A stretch of 64,000 bases of DNA from Leishmania infantum JPCM5 (lineage: Eukaryota > Euglenozoa > Kinetoplastea > Trypanosomatida > Trypanosomatidae): assembly GCF_000002875.2 (NCBI RefSeq), contig NC_009397.2, positions 126,501 through 190,500 of the forward strand, written 5' to 3'. Made by a program: the position numbers and the translations under genes. The notes beneath the pieces were generated by a model that worked only from the letters and a program-made list of their open reading frames with translations, did no database searches and was not told the DNA's origin. Below, in pieces: positions 58,779 to 64,000 of the stretch (position 1 is the first letter of the stretch; each line of letters opens with the position of its first letter).

Positions 58779-60602
58779 ATGGCGGCGTCTGCATCGCCCT
58801 CAACAAACAACCCGGGTCTGCTCAACTACATGATCCGCGCCCTGCTCGCCGGCGGCTTCATCTCCATCTTCACCTTCTTTATGGCGGTGCACTTCTACTA
58901 TGCCAGCGCCGCTCTGCTGGACGTGGTGGTGCTGCTCATTCTCTTCTTCCTCCTTTCCTTCTTTGGCCTGAGCATCACCTCGCTCGTGCTGTCGGCCGTG
59001 GTGGGCCCTGGTGAACTACCCTCGCGCTTCTCGGCGGCGCGCATGGAAACGTTCATTCGCGAGGAGCTGCAGTGTGCCTTGGCAAAGGCGCACGGCGGCA
59101 GAGGCGGCGGCCAGGCAGGAACAACGGCGGAGCCGGTGCGTGAAGGTGCCGCCAGTGCCCGCAATAGCAGTCGTGCTGTGGCGGCGAAGGCGAAGGTGGG
59201 GGAGCCGAACTGGAACGATGTGGATGAGGCTGAGAGCCAGCAGCTGGCGAACGTCGCCTCTACCGCAGCAATCCTGCGGCGCAGCAGTCCCACTGCCGAG
59301 GAGGAGGAGCTAGAGCGTGCCGCCGTCGAGGCGCGGCTGTGCATGTACACGGAAGACGGTGGCTCGACGTCTCAACTCTCCGATGGCGACACGGCAGGTG
59401 CAGTGAGTGGGGTACGACAAGCTGAGGACAATGGCGATAACGGCGAGGAGGTTGCGGCGGAGGACAATTCAGAGCTGCCGCCGTACATGACGGAGGCGAT
59501 GCAGATGCGGCGCCAACGCAAAGTCCGTCGAGGGCTGGAGATCGTGCTGGTGAGTCATGCTGCCCGCAAGGTGCTGGAGGCCATCGACGGCACCGACATG
59601 GATCGCAAGCAGGAGGAGATGGGCTTCCTTATTCCGGGCGCCAACTGGTGCCGATTCTGCAACTTTTATCAGATGAACGATACGCGACACTGCAAGGTGT
59701 GCAACCGGTGCGTGTACCGCTCGAAGCTGCACTGCATCTGCTGCGGGCAGTGCATCGGCTACGCGAACAGCAAGTATTACGTGCTCTTTCTTTTCTACCT
59801 ATGCCTATCCTTGGTGATGGCGGACGTGCTCGACCTCTACTGTGTCTCGTGGGGGTACACGTTCTTCTTCAAGGCTTCTGGCGATGCCAACTCCGTCTTC
59901 TATTTGGTCTTTGTGTACAGCGCGAGCTTCGCCGTTGTCGGACTGGGGCTCCTGGTGCAATATCTCTACGCTGCCGGCCGCGGTGTGGGTCTTCTCACGG
60001 ACCTGCTGCGACAGCAGCGAGACGAGCTTCAGGCCGCCCGGGCACGCAACAACGGCGAGCAGTACCAGCCTGTGCTGTCGGAGAGAACCATGCACGCGGC
60101 CGAGGAGGGTTCAGCCAGTCCCATGCAGGAAACCTTGCCGTTTAGCTGGCGCATGGCCATGGAGACCGTGGGCGAAGGGCTGCCGCTGCCGCTGTGGCTC
60201 TGGCCGACCCCGACGCTGCCGGCTGCCAAGGAGACGGATGACCCACCGGGCTTCTGGGACGCTTTCAAGGAGGCGATCCGCCTTCGCCTGCGCAGTGTCG
60301 CCGACGAGGACGACGTCTTTAGCGACGAGGACGTGCTCGGCGATGCTCATGCGGCTGGCACCTTCACCAATGGTGCAGCGCGGTCGGCTGCGGACATCGC
60401 GCGCGCTGCCCCCCAACTTTCAACAGCGTCGACACCTCTACCGCTAAGGTCGCGAATGCCGTACCACGCGAAGAGCACGGATGTGACGGTGGTAGCCCCG
60501 GTGGTGGTAGAGGTGACTTCCGCAGTCTCACCAATGCACGTGAATCCCTCGGCACCGCCGGCTGCCAAGGTTGCCCCTATTCCGAAGCATGAGGCGGACT
60601 GA
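58779..60602 (+). CDS. DHHC-family membrane protein with KLHC in place of DHHC
   Basis: 607 residues from ATG 58779. The topology is that of zDHHC S-acyltransferases: two N-terminal TM helices (about 17-40 and 45-72), a cytosolic cysteine-rich domain, and two more TM helices (about 333-358 and 370-400), with a long low-complexity cytosolic tail. The cysteine-rich domain spans residues 291-325. It keeps the zinc-ligand pattern CRFC-x9-HC-x2-C-x2-C and the later Cys, and IGYANSKYY matches the usual VGxxNxxxF. The signature is Lys316-Leu317-His318-Cys319 instead of Asp-His-His-Cys, and the following Pro-Trp is Ile-Cys. The nucleophilic Cys and the zinc-binding His survive. The Asp and first His that activate the Cys are gone. 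A ~215-residue acidic, Ala-rich insert precedes the domain. Either an unusual acyltransferase or a non-catalytic relative. Confidence 0.85.
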   Translation: MAASASPSTNNPGLLNYMIRALLAGGFISIFTFFMAVHFYYASAALLDVVVLLILFFLLSFFGLSITSLVLSAVVGPGELPSRFSAARMETFIREELQCALAKAHGGRGGGQAGTTAEPVREGAASARNSSRAVAAKAKVGEPNWNDVDEAESQQLANVASTAAILRRSSPTAEEEELERAAVEARLCMYTEDGGSTSQLSDGDTAGAVSGVRQAEDNGDNGEEVAAEDNSELPPYMTEAMQMRRQRKVRRGLEIVLVSHAARKVLEAIDGTDMDRKQEEMGFLIPGANWCRFCNFYQMNDTRHCKVCNRCVYRSKLHCICCGQCIGYANSKYYVLFLFYLCLSLVMADVLDLYCVSWGYTFFFKASGDANSVFYLVFVYSASFAVVGLGLLVQYLYAAGRGVGLLTDLLRQQRDELQAARARNNGEQYQPVLSERTMHAAEEGSASPMQETLPFSWRMAMETVGEGLPLPLWLWPTPTLPAAKETDDPPGFWDAFKEAIRLRLRSVADEDDVFSDEDVLGDAHAAGTFTNGAARSAADIARAAPQLSTASTPLPLRSRMPYHAKSTDVTVVAPVVVEVTSAVSPMHVNPSAPPAAKVAPIPKHEAD

Positions 60603-62478
60603 AGAGGAGGGGTGAGGATGTGGGGGTACGCCTGCCTGTCTGCATGCGTGTGTGTATGAAACCCACCTCTAGTGGGATGCGGGTGCTCATGTAAGGTTGC
60701 TTGGCGGATTGCCTGCTTCTGTGTGTGTGTGTGTGTTGTATGAGGAATCCTCACGCGGCAGCTTGCCGCTGCTCTTTGCTAACGAGGTGACTCCCCCCTC
60801 TCCCCACCCCGCAGGTGTTTTTTCTCTCTCTCTCTGCGACTTGCTCTGCGTCTCTTTGACCTCCAATGGTTCTCTTGAAGTTGCTTTTTCCAGGTGGCGC
60901 CTCCCCCCTCCCTGCCCCTCCCTTTCTTCCCCCCTCCCTCTCCTCCCATTTACACGCACGTGCACGGCCACGGACATCCGCAGAGACTCCCCTCCTCTCT
61001 TCCACCCCCTCCGCTCCCTCCCTCCCTCCCCGCTTGCTCCTCCTCAACCTCCTCTTCCTTTACTTCGTGTTGGTAGGTTCTTAGCCGGGTTTTACCGTTT
61101 TTTTTTTGCGTTTTTGCGTTTGATGTCTGCCCGCCCCTTGTCCTTCCCGATTCTTCTCTGGGTCTTTTACGTCTGGTGTGGCGCCTCTCCTCGGGATAGC
61201 CTTGTGTTCCTGTGTGTAGGTGCGTGTGGGTTTTAGGGGGGGAGGATAGGGAGTGGGAGGGGTTTGTGGTAGAGGGAGGGAGAGGAGAGGGGAAGGTTTT
61301 TGTTGCTGTGTGTATTTTGAGCTTGATAGCGCGCTCTTCGCATCATCCTCTGACAACGTTCACACACACATATATATATAAGCATACACCCACACACACG
61401 CCTTTACACCGCGACGACGACTCCCTTTCCACAACCATGGAACGGTGAGCTTGTTTACGGTTTAAAGCACTTGGACTGCTCGCGCGAAAAGGCAAAACCA
61501 CTTCATTCTGTCCTCCCTACCTCGTTACCCCACACCCCTGTGAGCCTTCAGAAGCACAGCCTGCGGCTCACCCACGTGGTATGATGAATGATGACGATGC
61601 TATTTTGTGGCGGACCCGCGTACAGTCCTCCCCCTCCCCCCACCCCACCCCCGCCTTGCCCCTCGAACGTATACTGTTCCATTTTCTCTCTCTTCGCTCT
61701 CCCCGACTGCCATCACTGCCGATATCGCTGCCCTTTGCATTGCTGCATCCACTCGCTGCGGCTTACCAGTGTGCGACTACCCTCTTGTCGTTTCCTTCGC
61801 CGCATTCCTGTCCCCCTCCGCACACATACACACCTAAACACCTATATATATATATGCACTTTACTAATCACTCCATCGTGGTACAACAGCTCAAGTGCAC
61901 GCCCTTTTCGAGTTCGCACGAAGCCGAAAACAAGACGACAAGCTTCAACGCCAGCAGAAAAGCACCGGAAAGGAGAGCGAAGTCATCGCCTTGCGTTCAC
62001 CCTTGCACAAAACTCCCTGATGGTGTGCGCCTATTCGTGATGCGCTCCATTTGTGTGCGTAGTCGCTTCTCTCCTGTCTTGCTCTCTTCGCTTGAGCGCA
62101 TCTCCGCGTTCTGCTCTCCTCTCTCTCCTTAACACACATTGTGCACCACACGCGCATCCGTACCTATTCGTTTAGCGTCTCCTCATCCAGCTCCCTCGTG
62201 TACGTCTTTGCGTGAGAGTGAGTGTGAGTGTGTGTGTGCAACCATCCCCCTCCCCCTTCTTACACTGTTTGAGGATAACGTGTCTGCGTTTTGCGGAGCC
62301 GCACATCCATTTCTCCCCCGCCTCCTGCCCGAGCTTCTGCTGCCCCCCCCCCCCCCCGCGCGCCACCACGCGGCCACCTCTCCCTCCTCGACACACACAC
62401 ACACACACACAGACAGACATACAGACAGACAGACTTCTGTTCTCGTTCATTTTCTTTTCTGTGAGGCTTTTCGTTGGC
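60603..62478 (+). promoter_or_regulatory. Intergenic region before the last gene
   Basis: G-rich start, two tandem small hairpins (60741-60769), CT-rich DNA (60800-61070), a second G-quadruplex-capable patch (61236-61262), TA repeats (61370-61380, 61845-61855) and further CT tracts (61660-61810). A 15-base C run (62343-62357) and the CA/CAGA repeat (62391-62434) precede a T-rich tract with AG 62464-62465, giving a ~13-nt leader. No gene seen. Confidence 0.45.
62391..62434 (+). repeat. Compound (AC)10-(AGAC)n microsatellite
   Basis: Ten AC units are followed by about six CAGA-type units with one variant, just upstream of the final splice tract. Confidence 0.85.
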
Positions 62479-64000
62479 ATGTCGGTGCATCCCGCTGTTC
62501 AGTCGCTGTGTGAACAGCCCATCGACACCATCGGACTGACAGCTGTCTCTGCAGTTGCCTCCGCCCTCGGAGATGTATCGACCGCCACAGATCTTATCCA
62601 GCGGCCTGAGCAGGAGAAGGCGCTGCATGATCTGCTGAAGAAGTGCATGTCGATCTTGAACAATAGCGGCAAAAACTTCGCGCTGCGACTGGCGTGCCTG
62701 GAGTGCCTGTACGCACTCTCTCAACCCCCCATCCCCGCATTTCGGACGGGGCTGCTGTGCAACACACTGAACAGCGTGAACAGCAGCGTGGAGGAGATGC
62801 TGGCGCGGACGGGGCCAAGCGGGACTGAGAGCCCTTCCTCGGCTCGAGAAATGTTCACAGTGCTGGTCTTTCGCTTCACCAACTACGACACGAAGGTAGC
62901 TCGGCTGCTGCTGCAGCATATGTGCGACGGCGACGTCGGCACAATGATGCAGACGCTCCTCCGTGTCATGGTGCAGCATTGTGAGACATGCGAGTGGCCA
63001 CTGCTGCAGGCGGCGTTGCAGTCTCTCTACGAACTGACGGTGCCGATTACCTACTACGCCACCGGCAAGGACGGCGCCGCGGAGCCGAGCTGCGACTCTG
63101 CCGCAACAGCGACCGACAGCTCGCTGCAGAGCTTCACGGTGGAGAGCTTCCAAGACAGAATTGCCGTGCTGCTCACGGAGATGCGCAACCACCGACTTCT
63201 GGAGAAGCTGCTGGCGTCACTGCGCTTGTCGTGGCACGAGTCCACCCACAACCGCAGCCCGCCGTCGCTTGCACAAGGATACGCGGAGTCGGTCGCGCTG
63301 GGAGCCCTTGGCCGCCCTGACGTGGCGCACACTGTCACCAGCGCCAGCGCGGAGCAGCAGATGGAGTTGCTCAACTGGCTCTCTGCCTTTACGCTGCTAT
63401 GCCGGGCACTGGACAACATGGTCGAGTTCTGCCGGGACGCGAAGCTCTCAAGGGAGGTGCGGGCCCGGCTGCTGAGCGACCCCGGCTGCCACGACTGGCT
63501 TGCGTCCGCGGCCGTGCCGGCTGTCGTTGCAGCCATACAGGTGTGGATGTCTGAAGACGGCGCCAGCGCCACGCCCGCAGCGATCAGCGACGGCAGCGCA
63601 GGCCCCTTCGCGACGGCCAAGGTCAAGCTCAGCTTGCTAACGGCAGCCGTCACGCTCCTGCGCATGCTGCGATTTGCCCTGTACAAACCAGCTGTGGGCT
63701 TCACCGCAGCGCTGCTCTCCTCGATGGCGTGCCTTGCAGCGCAGGTGCAGCGCGGGGAGCCACATCTCCGTCTGCAGTACGGCGGCATGCAGGTAATGCT
63801 CTTGACGATCGAGTGCCTTGTGAACATGAACGCGGTGGCAGTTACCAGCCCGGTGAACCTCTCAGAGTCATACCATGGGTTGCTGCGCACCATCGCAGCG
63901 GACAAGACTCGCTGTACGTTATCGAACTGCTCCAGCGACGCCAGCAGCGGCCACGGGGCGGTCGCGGAGCCGCAGCCGGATGCACTGCTGCCCATCGCTG
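62479..64000 (+). CDS. Armadillo/HEAT-like helical protein, 3' end missing
   Basis: The frame opens at ATG 62479 (MSVHPAVQSLCEQPIDTIGL) and stays open to the window edge, giving 507 complete codons. The sequence is almost wholly alpha-helical, with regularly spaced Leu/Ala-rich helices (FALRLACLECLYALSQP, LLQAALQSLYELTVPITYY, VKLSLLTAAVTLLRMLRFAL) like an armadillo or HEAT solenoid. There is no signal peptide, transmembrane helix or catalytic motif. A scaffold or adaptor role is likely. I do not recognise the family. The start follows a T-rich acceptor (AG 62464-62465) by 13 nt. Codon use is typical of the neighbouring genes. Confidence 0.82.
   Translation, partial: MSVHPAVQSLCEQPIDTIGLTAVSAVASALGDVSTATDLIQRPEQEKALHDLLKKCMSILNNSGKNFALRLACLECLYALSQPPIPAFRTGLLCNTLNSVNSSVEEMLARTGPSGTESPSSAREMFTVLVFRFTNYDTKVARLLLQHMCDGDVGTMMQTLLRVMVQHCETCEWPLLQAALQSLYELTVPITYYATGKDGAAEPSCDSAATATDSSLQSFTVESFQDRIAVLLTEMRNHRLLEKLLASLRLSWHESTHNRSPPSLAQGYAESVALGALGRPDVAHTVTSASAEQQMELLNWLSAFTLLCRALDNMVEFCRDAKLSREVRARLLSDPGCHDWLASAAVPAVVAAIQVWMSEDGASATPAAISDGSAGPFATAKVKLSLLTAAVTLLRMLRFALYKPAVGFTAALLSSMACLAAQVQRGEPHLRLQYGGMQVMLLTIECLVNMNAVAVTSPVNLSESYHGLLRTIAADKTRCTLSNCSSDASSGHGAVAEPQPDALLPIA

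Overview
The window looks like a stretch of a trypanosomatid chromosome, most likely from the Leishmania/Leptomonas/Crithidia lineage. All twenty recognisable protein genes lie on the + strand. None shows an intron. Each is separated from the next by a long (0.5-2.6 kb) intergenic region rich in CA/TG microsatellites, with pyrimidine tracts ending in AG ahead of the start codon. This is the layout of a polycistronic transcription unit whose messages are matured by spliced-leader trans-splicing and polyadenylation. Coding regions are GC-rich at third positions. No strand switch, tRNA, rRNA, CRISPR array or intact mobile element was seen. I cannot name the species from sequence alone.

Layout, left to right: 3' part of a multi-pass membrane protein (1-1470); golgin-like coiled-coil protein (2190-4472); histidine-phosphatase-family protein (5865-7403); a giant two-cassette Ski2-like helicase best matched to ASCC3/Slh1 (9253-15756); a probable mitochondrial protein (16420-17319); a CCDC124/Lso2-type ribosome-associated factor (18218-19054); a large coiled-coil protein (21665-25372); a small two-TM protein (26212-26808); an AlgH/UPF0301-domain protein (27695-29698); ribosomal proteins eL18 (30856-31452) and eS12 (32662-33087); a 1857-residue protein with a propeller-like centre (35714-41287); a glycine-rich membrane protein (42321-43307); a mitochondrial-calcium-uniporter-family subunit (44037-45002); a GNAT-fold protein with a damaged acetyl-CoA loop (46028-46852); a coiled-coil protein (49304-50578); a low-complexity protein (52087-52971); an importin-7/8-like karyopherin (53486-57499); a DHHC-family membrane protein whose DHHC is KLHC (58779-60602); and the 5' part of an alpha-helical, armadillo-like protein (62479-64000).

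Gene order in such units generally does not reflect shared function. Even so, several genes here touch ribosomes (ASCC3-like, CCDC124-like, eL18, eS12). Most of the unexplained signal is in the non-coding DNA. A 37-copy TATATATG array downstream of the GNAT gene reads as a tandem row of PUF-binding consensus sites. There is also a canonical G-quadruplex just after the AlgH gene, several perfect inverted repeats close to predicted splice or UTR positions, and two or three candidate micro-genes behind good splice acceptors. Splice acceptors, UTR lengths and the micro-genes are read from sequence only and have not been tested.
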